From assembly GCA_963707695.1 (NCBI GenBank), contig CAVPQY010000004.1:1-64000 (forward strand): a stretch of 64,000 nt of DNA, given 5' to 3'. Below the pieces are notes generated by a model that saw nothing but the letters and a program-made list of their open reading frames with translations, had not been told where the DNA came from and made no database searches. The translations under genes were made by a program, and so were the position numbers. Source of the DNA: JAOPZW01 sp963707695. Its GTDB lineage: Bacteria > Actinomycetota > Thermoleophilia > Solirubrobacterales > Solirubrobacteraceae. The number at the start of each line of letters is the position of its first letter. The stretch's first letter is position 1. Of the stretch, positions 36,246-46,011 are shown one piece after another.

Positions 36246-39065
36246 ATGCAGCACGATGACGCGGCTCGCTGGCCCGGTGCCCTCCGCGCCCGCATATTGA
36301 TCACCATTCCCGATATCCCACCGGCCGTTCCCGAGCCCCCCAGCGAAGGGAGTCTGCCGCTGACCACCCCCTCCGCGCGCCTCACCAGCGCCCTGGCCGA
36401 CCGCTACCGCCTCGAGCGGGAGATCGGCCAGGGCGGCATGGCGACGGTCTATCTCGCCGAGGACCTCAAGCACGGCCGCCGGGTCGCCATCAAGGTCCTC
36501 CACCCCGAGCTCTCGGCCGTGCTCGGCGGCGAGCGGTTCCTGGGCGAGATCAAGGTCACCGCCAACCTGCAGCACCCCCACATCCTCGGGCTGATCGACT
36601 CGGGCGAAGCCGACGGCCTGCTGTACTACGTGATGCCCTACGTCACCGGCGAATCGCTGCGGGCGCGCCTCCAGCGCGAGCGGCAGCTGCCGGTCGAGGA
36701 CGCGCTCCGGATCGCCCGGGAGGTCGCCTCCGCGCTCGACTACGCCCACCGCCAGGGCGTGGTGCACCGCGACATCAAGCCGGAGAACATCCTGCTGCAG
36801 GACGGGGCGGCGCTGGTGGCGGACTTCGGGATCGCGCTCGCGGTGCACCAGGCCGGCGGGAACCGGATGACCCAGACCGGGATGTCGCTCGGCACGCCGG
36901 CCTACATGTCGCCCGAGCAGGCGATGGGCGAGCGCGAGATCGGGCCGCGCAGCGACGTCTACGCGCTCGGCGCGATGGCCTACGAGATGCTGGCCGGCGA
37001 GCCGCCGTTCACCGGACCCAACTCGCAGGCGATCGTGGCCAAGGTGCTCACCGAGCAGCCGCCGGCCGCTCCGTCCCAAGCGGCCGACGGTATCCCCGGA
37101 GTCGAGGCCGCGATCCTGACGGCGCTGCAGAAGCTCCCGGCGGATCGCTGGGGCTCCGCCAAGGAGTTCGGGGACGCGCTGGCGGGCGCGCCGACGCAGC
37201 GGAGCGGTTCGGTGCCGACGGTCGTGCTGCCGGCGGCGGGCGCAGGGGCGCAGAGACGCAGGGGCGCAGGGGTCGTTGGCCTGGGCGGGCTGGATCATCG
37301 CGGGCGTGGCCTCGGCGCTGGCGGTCTGGGCGCTGCTCCGCCCGCGCCCCGAGCTGCCACCCTCGAGGCTCGCCATCCTCGTTCCCGGGCTCGGCGGCAG
37401 CGGCGCCAGCAGCTCGCAGCGGCACCTCAGCATGCCTGCCCGACGGCGCAGGGCGTGGTCTACGCGGTGGTGAGCGCCGAGGGGGTATCTGCAGCTGGTG
37501 CGCCAGTCGCTGGACGCGGAGACGGGGACCCCGATCCAGGGAGCGACCGCGTTCGGCAGTCCGCTGGTGTCGCCGGACGGGCGCTGGGTCGTCGGCAGCC
37601 AGGCGCGTGAACGGCCAGCCGGTCCGGGTGCCGCTGGACGGCGGCGCGCTCGAGCTGATCACGTCGAACCTGCTCCCCACCGACGCCGCGGCCTGGGATC
37701 CTCACGGGTAACCTCTGGTACACCGGGAACGACCTCATCGGCGAGGTGGTGGGCGACTCCATGGTGCCGAGGGTCCGCGGGGCGTATCGGCTGTGCCAGG
37801 TGCTGGCCGACGGACACACGGCCCTGGTGACCCGAACCCGCGTCGGTACCTCCGCCGGACCGATCCTGCTGGTGGACCTGCGGACCGGAGCCGAGACGTC
37901 GCTCCTGGCCACGCTGGTGATCGAGGCGCGGATCACGCGCGGACTGCTGGTGTACGTGCTCGCGAACGGCACCATGCAGGCCGTGCCGCTCGACCGCAAC
38001 GGCCGGCGGGTGACCGGACCGCCGGTCACCGTCGCCACCAACGTGGCGATCACCGGCACCGGCCGTGGCCCAGTTCGCCGTCGCGCCCAACGGCAACGTC
38101 GCCTACATCCCGGAGGAGCCGGCCTCGCTGGTCTTCGCGGACCGGCACGGCGCCAGCCGGCTCGTCACCGGTGAGCGGCGGAACTTCCACCACCCGCTGT
38201 TCTCGCCCGACGGGCGGCGGCTGTCCCTCGATTTCAGCTCGATCGAGGGACGCAACGTCTGGATCCTCGGTCTCGACCAGGGCACGTTCACCCGCGCCAC
38301 CTTCGACCGCGACGGGCACGACGCGACCTGGACCCCGGACGGGCGCTTCCTCACCTACGTCGCGCCGGTCCAGCGGGTGGGCGGCGTGACCCTGCTCCTG
38401 CTGCGCAAGCGCCCGGGCAGCGCCGAGCCGCCCGACACGCTGCTGCAACTCCCCCGCCCTGGCGTACACCGGCGCTCTGGCTCCGGGACGGCTCGGGGTT
38501 GGTCACCACCGGCACCAACCTCCGGCGCCGACCCGGCCTGGCGGACTCGGCGCAGTCCGCGACGGAGCTCGATGCCGGCATCATCCGGAACGGCGGGCGC
38601 GGTCCCGCTCGAGCCGCTGGTGGCCAGCCGGTTCAACGAGCAGTACGTCGGCGTTTCGCCCGACGGCCGCTGGATTTCCTTCGTGTCGGACCAGTCCGGC
38701 CGGGACGAGGTGTACGTGCGGGACCTCGCCGGCGAGCGGGACCAGGTGCTGGTGTCGCTCGACGGCGGGAGCGAGCCGATCTGGAGTCCGGACGGGCGGG
38801 AGCTGTACTATCGGGAGACCACGCAGAACGACTCCGTATCTCGTCGCGGCGGCGATCGCGACGACGCCGGCGCTCGCGGTGACCCGCCGCGAGCGGCTCT
38901 TCTCCATCGGCGACATCGTCGCGCACCGGCCCGCACGCCAACTACGACATCTCTCCGGACGGCAAGACGTTCGTGATGGTGCGCCGAAGCCCGTCGGCGC
39001 GGATCGTGGTGCTGCAGAACCTGCCGGCGCTGGTGCGGCGGATTCAGGGGCGCGAGGAGGGCTAG
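36246..39065 (+). CDS. Ser/Thr protein kinase with beta-propeller sensor (heavily frameshifted)
   Basis: The kinase region is intact: EIGQGGMATVYLAEDLKHGR, HPHILGLIDSGEADG, HRDIKPENILLQ, VADFGIALAVHQAGG, GTPAYMSPEQAMGE and SDVYALGAMAYEML. ATG 36246 is the nearest in-frame ATG, but family similarity begins with SARLTSALADRYRLE about 125 bases later, so the start is uncertain. After a membrane segment near 37280-37330 (WIIAGVASALAVWALL) the propeller is split over many frames up to VRRIQGREEG and the stop at 39065. The shifts are mostly net +1. The pieces align well with the other propeller kinases. Confidence 0.78.
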
Positions 39066-39154
39066 CCGAGCCGCTGGCAGCGACTCCGAGGCTCGCGCTG
39101 GCGGGACGCCCGTTCCGCCGCCATCTTCCTGCCATCCCCCACAAGCCCAGGTCC

Positions 39155-41830
39155 ATGCCCGAGCTGCTCAGCCGGCTGCAGTCGGCCTTGTCCGACCGGT
39201 ACCGCCTCGACCGCGAGATCGGCGCCGGCGGGATGGCGACGGTCTACCTCGCCGAGGACGTCCGGCACGACCGGCGGGTCGCGCTCAAGGTGCTCCGGCC
39301 CGAGCTCGCCGCGGTCATCGGCGCCGAGCGGTTCCTGGCCGAGATCAAGCTCACCGCCAACCTGCAGCACCCCCACATCCTTCCGCTGTTCGACTCGGGC
39401 GAGGCCGACGGCTACCTGTTCTACGTGATGCCGTTCGTCGAGGGGGAGACGCTGCGCGACCGGATGACCCGGGAGAAGCAGCTCCCCGTGGCCGACGCGC
39501 TGCGGATCACCACCGAGGTCGCCTCCGCGCTCGACTACGCCCACCGGCACGGGGTGGTCCACCGGGACATCAAGCCGGAGAACATCCTGCTGCACGACGG
39601 CCAGGCGCTGGTGGCCGACTTCGGGATCGCGCTCGCGGCGAGCAAGGCGAGCGGGGCGCGGATGACCGAGACCGGGATGAGCCTGGGCACGCCGCACTAC
39701 ATGCGCCCCGAGCAGGCGATGGGCGAGCGGGAGATCACCGCCCGCTCGGACGTGTATGCCCTCGGCGCCGTGCTGTACGAGATGCTGACCGGCGACCCGC
39801 CGTTCACCGGGAGCACGGCGCAGGCGGTGGTGGCGCGGGTGGTGACCGAGAGCCCCCGGCCGCTGGTGCCGCAGCGGCACACCATCCCGCCGCACGTGGA
39901 GGCGGCGGTGCTGACGGCGCTGGAGAAGCTGCCGGCCGACCGGTTCGCCAGCGCGGCGGAGTTCGCCGAGGCGCTGAAGGACAAGAGCTACCGGTCGACG
40001 GCGGTGACGGCGGCGGTGGCGGCGGCGCGCCGGGCGCGCAGGCGCAGGGGCGCACGAGGCGCACTGGTCTATGCGCTCGCCGGGGCGCTGGTGCTCGCGG
40101 CCGCGGCCGGCGCTCTGGGGCTGGCTCCGGCCCGGACCGGCACCGGTGGTGAACCGCTACAGCCTCTTCCTGCGGTCCAGCGAGGCGCTGCAGCCGAGCG
40201 TCAACGGCAGCATCAACGTCGCCATCACCGCGGACGGGAAGCGGGTGGCGTACGTCGGTCCGGGCGAGGGCGGCGGGCGAATCTGGCTGCGGGAGCACGA
40301 CAAGCTCCGCCCGGTGCCGATCGGCGGCACCGAGGGAGGCACCAGCCCCTTCTTCTCCCCCGACGGGCGGTCGCTCGGCTTCCTCGTCGGCGGCAGGACG
40401 GTCCGGGTGATCTCTCTGGGCGGCGGTCCGGCCATCACCCTGAGCGACAGCATCAACTCGTCCGGCGGCGACTGGGGCTCGGACGGCTACGTCTACATCG
40501 AGGTGGATTCGGGGCTCGCCCGGATCCGGGCCACCGGCGGGCCCCAGGAGCCGGTGTATCGGATGGCGCCAGGGAAGAAGGAGATCGGCACCGAGTTCCC
40601 CAACGTGCTCCCCGGCGCCAAGGGCCTGATCTTCCGGCTGCGGCACGCCGGCCAGGCACCCGCCGACTACGACATCATGGCGATGAAGCTGCCCGGCGGA
40701 GAGGCCCACGCGCTCATGCACGGGCTCTACGCCAGGTACGCCGCGCCGGGGCAGCTCCTGGTGGTCACCGGCGACGGCAAGCTCCTCGCCGTTCCCTTCG
40801 ATCCCGACAAGCTGGCCTTCACCGGGCCCCCGGTGGCCATGCTGGAGGGGATGCGCACCGGCGGGTTCGAGTCCAACCTGGCCACCTCGGCCGAAGGGAC
40901 GCTGGTCTACGTCTCGGGCGGCTCGGCCGGGCTGGAGCGGGCCTTCTGGGTCAGCCGCGATGGCGCGGCGACGCCGGTGGACTCGGCCTGGGATCCCCAG
41001 GGCATCCTCAACTCGGTGTCGCTGTCGCCCGACGGCAAGGCGCTCGCCGTCGGGCCTGGTCCGCGGCGCGGCCGAGGACATCTGGGTCAAGCAGCTCCCG
41101 GCGGGGACGTTCTCCCGGGTGACGTTCGGCGACAGCATTCACAACCGGGTGAGCTGGGCGGCCGACGGGCGCTCGGTGCTGTACCTGGTCGGGTCGCAGA
41201 GCAGCGGGGTCCCCGCGGTCACCCGGGCCGACGGCACCGGCACGCCCCGGATCCTCTATCGGGGCCCGATGGGGTTCGGCCAGGCGGTGGCATCCCGCGA
41301 CGGCCGCTGGCTCCTGCTCCGGCGGGTCGTGAGCGAGGCAGGGAACGGGGACATCTACGCGCTCCCGGCAGGGCGACTCGACGCTCACCCCTCTGCTCAC
41401 CACGCCGGCTCGGGAGAGCAGCCCCGCGCTCTCTCCCGACGGCAAGTGGCTGGCCTATGTCTCCAACGAATCGGGAAAGCCCGAGGTCTACGTGCGGCCG
41501 TTCCCCGACGTCGGCTCGGCCAAGTGGCAGGTCTCGCTCAGCGGCGGCTTCACCCCGATGTGGGCCCACAGCGGCAAGGAGCTGTTCTACCTCGACGACA
41601 GCCGCGCGCTGGTCGCCGTGACGGTCCAGCCGGGGGCCACGTTCACCTTCAGCGGCCAGAAGGTGCTGTTCCCGGCGGCGAGCTACAGCTTCGCCGGCGG
41701 CTATCCGACCTATGACGTGGCGCCGGACGACCGCCGGTTCGTCATGATCCGGAGCGTGGCGCCCTCGGCCGAGACCGAGCTGGTGCTGATCCAGAACTGG
41801 GCCGAGGAGCTGAAGGCCCGGGGGCAATAG
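39155..41830 (+). CDS. Ser/Thr protein kinase with beta-propeller sensor (frameshifted)
   Basis: Starts at ATG 39155 (MPELLSRLQSALSDRYRLD). The kinase domain is intact: GAGGMATVYLAED, HRDIKPENILLHDG, VADFGIALAASKASG and DVYALGAVLYEML. The APE-region motif reads HYMRPEQAMGE, where the paralogues have HYMSPEQAMGE. A membrane helix (ALAGALVLAAAAGALGLA) precedes a propeller with ITADGKRVAYVGPGEGGG, PFFSPDGRSLGFLVGG and SPDGKWLAYVSNESG blades, ending at 41830. Frame changes near 40130, 41055 and 41375 are needed. It lies 90 bp after the previous kinase and is probably transcribed separately or as a tandem pair. Confidence 0.82.
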
Positions 41831-41877
41831 CGTCGCAAATGCCTAGGGCTAGCGACGTCGAGAATACTCGCGGTGCT

Positions 41878-42603
41878 TCAGGCCGTGAGCCCGAATACCG
41901 TGAACGCGACCAGCAGCACGCACGCCAGTACCACCAGCCCAGCCAAAGCCCAGTAGAGCCGGCCCAGGTCCAGGTACTTGGCCCGAACGACCCGCGCGAG
42001 GCTGTAGGCGATAATCACGACCTCAGCGTTGAGCTGCTCCATTCGGGCCTCACTCCAGGCGCGCCGAAACCCCTCGAGATCATACCCGGCGATCCCTTCC
42101 CAGTAGAGAATGCCGAGGGGCCCCTGCCTCCCGCTCCTCCGGTCCCCCAGCGCCTCCGCGTACTGGAGCGGCCGCGGCCGCAGGCAATCCACCGCGTAGA
42201 ACACGAAGATGAACGTGAGCACGCCGTACAGGCCTATGAAGCTGATCAGCCAGGTTCGAAAGGTCGCCGGTAGCTCGCCTAGGAGATGGGAGCGGGAGAT
42301 GACCAGGAACACGAACGCGTTCAGCACGCTCATCACCACGAGCGCGTAGCGGGCCCGGTGGTCCGCCAGCTCGATCACCTGGCGTCCCTGATCAACCAGC
42401 TCGGAGAGGATCCGGAAGCGCTCGAAGCTTTCGGGCGGCCGCTCCGCGTCCCGCCGCAGTTTCGCTTCCCGTTTCCGCCGCTTGCCGGCCTGCCTCTCGT
42501 GCTGGCCGGGTACCGGGCAGGCGGCGGGCAGCGGCGCACCGCCCAGCACCGGTTCCAGACGCCCTGCCGCAGAGGGCTCCGCAACGCCAGGTCGAGTCGT
42601 CAT
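41878..42603 (-). CDS. membrane protein resembling the Pycsar TM effector (DUF5706-like)
   Basis: A 241-residue protein. A charged cytoplasmic N-terminus leads to FRILSELVDQGRQVIELADH, then two helices (YALVVMSVLNAFVFLVIS and WLISFIGLYGVLTFIFVFYA), DCLRPRPLQ, GILYWEGIAGYDLEGF, and a C-terminal helix after LARVVRAKYLDLGRLYWALA. This order of a D-x-[KR] start, two helices, LRPR, a YW-x-I stretch, [ILV]AR-x-KY and a last helix is what I recall of the Pycsar-effector TM family, in which a cyclic nucleotide triggers membrane damage. No cyclase gene is nearby. The start 42603 has GGGAGG upstream. Confidence 0.6.
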   Translation of the reverse strand: MTTRPGVAEPSAAGRLEPVLGGAPLPAACPVPGQHERQAGKRRKREAKLRRDAERPPESFERFRILSELVDQGRQVIELADHRARYALVVMSVLNAFVFLVISRSHLLGELPATFRTWLISFIGLYGVLTFIFVFYAVDCLRPRPLQYAEALGDRRSGRQGPLGILYWEGIAGYDLEGFRRAWSEARMEQLNAEVVIIAYSLARVVRAKYLDLGRLYWALAGLVVLACVLLVAFTVFGLTA

Positions 42604-42653
42604 GACGCCTCCCGGGAAGCTGTTCGGGCTCATCCTCAGATTGTCCCGGGGGC

Positions 42654-42682
42654 GATGAACCGACGATGAACCGGACTTGAAG
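42654..42682 (+). promoter_or_regulatory. 11-bp-spaced heptamer repeats upstream of the TonB receptor gene
   Basis: GATGAAC at 42654 and 42665, and a weaker CTTGAAG at 42676, are spaced exactly 11 bp apart. The spacing is the same as in the two SARP-type operator arrays, but no TAGTAT box lies 9 bp further on. A TAGATT (42747-42752) downstream is the more likely -10 for the receptor. Confidence 0.4.
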
Positions 42683-42773
42683 AGCCGTTCATGGGAAGCG
42701 ACCGACCGGACACCCTGGCACGCCCTCCGGCCGGCCGGCAGATTGGTAGATTGGCGTTCCGGTCGAGGCCAGC

Positions 42774-45700
42774 GTGCCCAAACCAGCGTCCTTCCGATTC
42801 ACCATCCTGTTCCTCATGGTCTGGGTCTGGTCTCCCCTCGCCGCCCAGGGCTCCCGCGGTGCGGCCGTCGGCGGCCGGGTGCTCGGACGCGACAGCATCG
42901 CGATCGAGCAGGCCACCGTCCGTATCCTCAACCATTCCAATGGCGAGCGCTGGGAGACCGCGACCAACGCTCGCGGCGACTACTTCGTCGAGTACCTGTC
43001 GGTCGGCGGCCCGTACCGGATCGAAGTTCGCGCGCTGGGTTACCGGCCGGCGGCCCGGGACTCGATCTTCCTCGCCCTGGGACAGCGGCTGACCCTCGAT
43101 TTCGGGTTGAGCATCGCGGCCCTGGAGCTGGAGGAGGTCACAGTCGTGGCCGAGGTGGACCGACTGGAGGGTGCGCGGACCGGTCCGACCCGGATCATCA
43201 CCGACAGCACCATCGCCCGGCTGCCCATCAACGGCCGAGGCTATCCCGAGCTCGCCCTCCTCTCGCCCCAGGTCACCGTCAGCCCCAACGGCGGGTTCTC
43301 CTTCGCCGGGACGCACGACCGGCTCAACAGCATACAGGTCGACGGCGCCAGCAACAACGACCTCTTCGGTTCCGCCGCCTCCGGCGCGGGGACACCTGGG
43401 TGGGCTGTGGGACTCAACAGCTTCACACCCGAGGCGCTGAAAGAGATCCAGGTGGTGAGCGCACCGTTCGACGTGCGCTACGGCAGTTTCGCGGGGGGAT
43501 TGATCAACGCGGTGACCAAGTCGGGGAGCAACCGGGTCGAGGGCTCGATCCGCGGCTACCTGGAGGGCAGTGATCTCTCGGCGGACGAGGCGAGCCTGGC
43601 GCCCTACACCAACGGCGAGTTGGGGATCACCATCGGCGCCCCGATCGTTCGGGACCGGCTCGCCTTCTTCCTGGACGCGTCGGCCCGGCGGCAGGTGGCA
43701 CCGCAGGCGTTCCCCGCCCCGACCCCCATGACCGCCGGCGAGGAAGCGGGAATTCCCTATGACAGCCTGGTGCGTTTTCAGGAGGCGCTGCGCGGGTACG
43801 GGGTCGAGCCGGGGACCTTTTCGGCCGGGGAATTTCGCGCGCCGACCAGGAACATCTTCGGCAAACTGACGCTCCAGCTCGGGGTGAACAGTCGGCTCGA
43901 GCTGTCGCACGACTACGGGCACGGCACCCAGGTGGACGAGACTGGCCCGCGAGACCCCGGGGTGTATGCCCTCTCCTCCTTCGGCAGCGAAACGCCGGAG
44001 ACAATTCACGCCACCCGGCTGGCCTGGACCGCCGGGCTGGGCCGTCTCAGCAACGAGCTCCTCCTCGCGCGGGTGGACGACCGGCGGCGCTGCTTGCCAG
44101 GCTCCGACTTCTCGCAGGTGACCGTCTCGATCAAGCAGGGCGACATGCTGGCGGGTGCGACGAGCGCGTGCCACGGAGCCGAGATCGGATTCACGAGCTG
44201 GGAGTTGACCGACAACGTCGGGATCACCAGCGGAAATCATCGGATCACGTTGGGCACCCACAACGAGCTGATCGATCTGGTGGACGAGGCCCGGGTCTCC
44301 AGCCAGGGACAATGGTTTTTCGGGGGCCTGGACTCGCTCGAACAGGGCATCCCGCATGGCTATGCCCGAGACGTGAGCAGCTCGGATAGCCTCGCGGCGT
44401 TCCACGTCAGCCAGCTCGGGGTCTACCTGCAGGACCAGTGGCGCGTCACGCCGCGGCTCACGTTGACCGGCGGTGTTCGGGTGGAGGTGCCATTCGTGCC
44501 CACGAGCCCGGCACAGAATCCCACTGCGCTCAAGACCCTGGGGATCAACACCTCGCTGACGCCCAGCGGGAACCTGCTCTGGTCGCCCAGGCTCGGCGTG
44601 AGCTGGAGCGCCAGAGGCAGAGGCACGACCGTGCTTCGCGGCGGGGTCGGGCTCTTCGCGGGACGGCCCGCGTTCCAGTGGTTCCGGAACGTCTACCGTA
44701 CCAACGGTGCCCTTCAGCACAGGATCTTCTGCTTCGGGGACGAGACGCCGGCGTTCACCCTCGATCCGGAGGCTCAACCCTCCGCCTGCACGACGCCGAC
44801 GCCGTCCTCCACTTCTTCTGTGTTCAACTACTTCGACCCCGGGTTCCGGTTCCCCCAGAACCTGAAGGTGGCGCTCGGTGCCGATCACCTCCTTCCCGGC
44901 GAGATAGTCGGCACGGTCGATCTCCTCTTCACCGGCGGGGTCCACACCTTCCACGTCGCGGACGTCAACCTCGTGGGCCCTGTCGGCTCGGCTTCGGGTG
45001 AAGGGGGCCGCGTGCTCTACGGGACGCTCGATCCAACGACCGGAGCGGCCACGGCGCACCGTCTAAGCGACTCCGTGGGCAGCGCCTTCGAGCTCCGGAA
45101 CGGGAGCGGTGATCGCTCCTGGTCGCTCACCGGCCAGCTGCAGCGCCACCGGCCCGACGATACCGAGTGGAGCGTGGCCTACACCTATACCGATGCCCGC
45201 GACCGAATGAGCCCCGACGCCGACCTTGCGATCACCAACGCGAGCTCGACCCCGGTGGACGGCTCGCTAGAGCACAGGACCGTCCGGACATCGCTGTGGG
45301 AGACGGCGCACAAGATCAATCTGCTGGCCACCACAAACCTCCCGCTGGGCTTGCGGCTGGGGGTGGTCTACACGGCGACCTCAGGCTCCCCCTACAGCTA
45401 CGTGCTCAAGGGCGACCCCAACGCCGACGGGTTCTCGCCCCTGGACGGTGTCAGCAACGACCTGGTCTACGTGCCGAAGGATGCGGGCGACATCACCCTG
45501 GAGGATCCTACGACCTTTGCCCGGCTCGACACGCTGATCCGGAGCGATCCATGCCTGCAGCGCCAGCGCGGCCGCCTGCTCGAGCGTAATAGCTGCCACA
45601 ACCCGTGGGTGCACGACATGCAGCTCCGCCTGGCTCGACGGTTCGCGCTCACAACCGGCCGCGAGCTCGAGATCACGGCCGACCTGTTCAACGTGCTGAA

Positions 45701-45896
45701 CTTCGTGAACGGCGAGTGGGGCCTCCCCACGCAGGTCGTGGTCGGCGGCGAAGGGCATGTGGTGCCGCTGCTGCAGCTCACGGGTTACGACGAGGCGCAC
45801 GGGCGAGGGGTATACCGTCTCGTCCCCGTGTACCGCCAGGTCGACGGCGGTGCCCGCTGGCGATTCCAGCTCGGCGGGGCGCTGTCGTTCCACTAG
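42774..45896 (+). CDS. TonB-dependent outer-membrane receptor with carboxypeptidase-like N-terminus
   Basis: A 1040-residue SusC/Oar-like receptor starting at GTG 42774 with a signal peptide (FTILFLMVWVWSPLAAQG). Residues about 28-110 form a carboxypeptidase regulatory-like domain (VGGRVLGRDSIAIEQATVRI). The plug follows (RLPINGRGYPELALLSPQVT, IQVDGASNNDLFG, VVSAPFDVRYGSFAGGLINA), and a large beta-barrel ends in WRFQLGGALSFH. Such receptors import large substrates (glycans, peptides, siderophores) using TonB energy. It is intact across 3.1 kb. It is convergent with the SARP-type genes, with remnants showing that a TonB receptor/SARP pair was duplicated here. Confidence 0.9.
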   Translation: MPKPASFRFTILFLMVWVWSPLAAQGSRGAAVGGRVLGRDSIAIEQATVRILNHSNGERWETATNARGDYFVEYLSVGGPYRIEVRALGYRPAARDSIFLALGQRLTLDFGLSIAALELEEVTVVAEVDRLEGARTGPTRIITDSTIARLPINGRGYPELALLSPQVTVSPNGGFSFAGTHDRLNSIQVDGASNNDLFGSAASGAGTPGWAVGLNSFTPEALKEIQVVSAPFDVRYGSFAGGLINAVTKSGSNRVEGSIRGYLEGSDLSADEASLAPYTNGELGITIGAPIVRDRLAFFLDASARRQVAPQAFPAPTPMTAGEEAGIPYDSLVRFQEALRGYGVEPGTFSAGEFRAPTRNIFGKLTLQLGVNSRLELSHDYGHGTQVDETGPRDPGVYALSSFGSETPETIHATRLAWTAGLGRLSNELLLARVDDRRRCLPGSDFSQVTVSIKQGDMLAGATSACHGAEIGFTSWELTDNVGITSGNHRITLGTHNELIDLVDEARVSSQGQWFFGGLDSLEQGIPHGYARDVSSSDSLAAFHVSQLGVYLQDQWRVTPRLTLTGGVRVEVPFVPTSPAQNPTALKTLGINTSLTPSGNLLWSPRLGVSWSARGRGTTVLRGGVGLFAGRPAFQWFRNVYRTNGALQHRIFCFGDETPAFTLDPEAQPSACTTPTPSSTSSVFNYFDPGFRFPQNLKVALGADHLLPGEIVGTVDLLFTGGVHTFHVADVNLVGPVGSASGEGGRVLYGTLDPTTGAATAHRLSDSVGSAFELRNGSGDRSWSLTGQLQRHRPDDTEWSVAYTYTDARDRMSPDADLAITNASSTPVDGSLEHRTVRTSLWETAHKINLLATTNLPLGLRLGVVYTATSGSPYSYVLKGDPNADGFSPLDGVSNDLVYVPKDAGDITLEDPTTFARLDTLIRSDPCLQRQRGRLLERNSCHNPWVHDMQLRLARRFALTTGRELEITADLFNVLNFVNGEWGLPTQVVVGGEGHVVPLLQLTGYDEAHGRGVYRLVPVYRQVDGGARWRFQLGGALSFH

Positions 45897-45902
45897 CGCG
45901 GA

Positions 45903-45926
45903 TCAGTTGGCCGGCTGGAGCAGGGC
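45903..45926 (-). pseudogene. 3'-end remnant of a SARP-type regulator gene
   Basis: On the minus strand this reads ALLQPAN and stop, matching the ends of the SARP-type proteins here (ALLQPDD at 46012 and ALLRPAN at 50313). It lies six bases after the receptor stop, the same spacing as between the receptor remnant and the second SARP gene at 50307-50312. It is very short, so the call depends on that context. Confidence 0.5.
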
Positions 45927-46011
45927 CTATTCTATGGACCCGACGTGGCGTCCTTGACCGAGCGAGTGGTGTTCAGCCGTCAGTAGGATCGCGACTCTCC
46001 AGTGCTGGTCC

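Noticed and set aside
35577..37610. A DUF4382-kinase fusion protein
   Set aside because: The single open frame joins the two only because of a shift in the first gene and read-through of the REP-like repeat. The DUF4382 gene has its own stop at 36147 in the correct frame.
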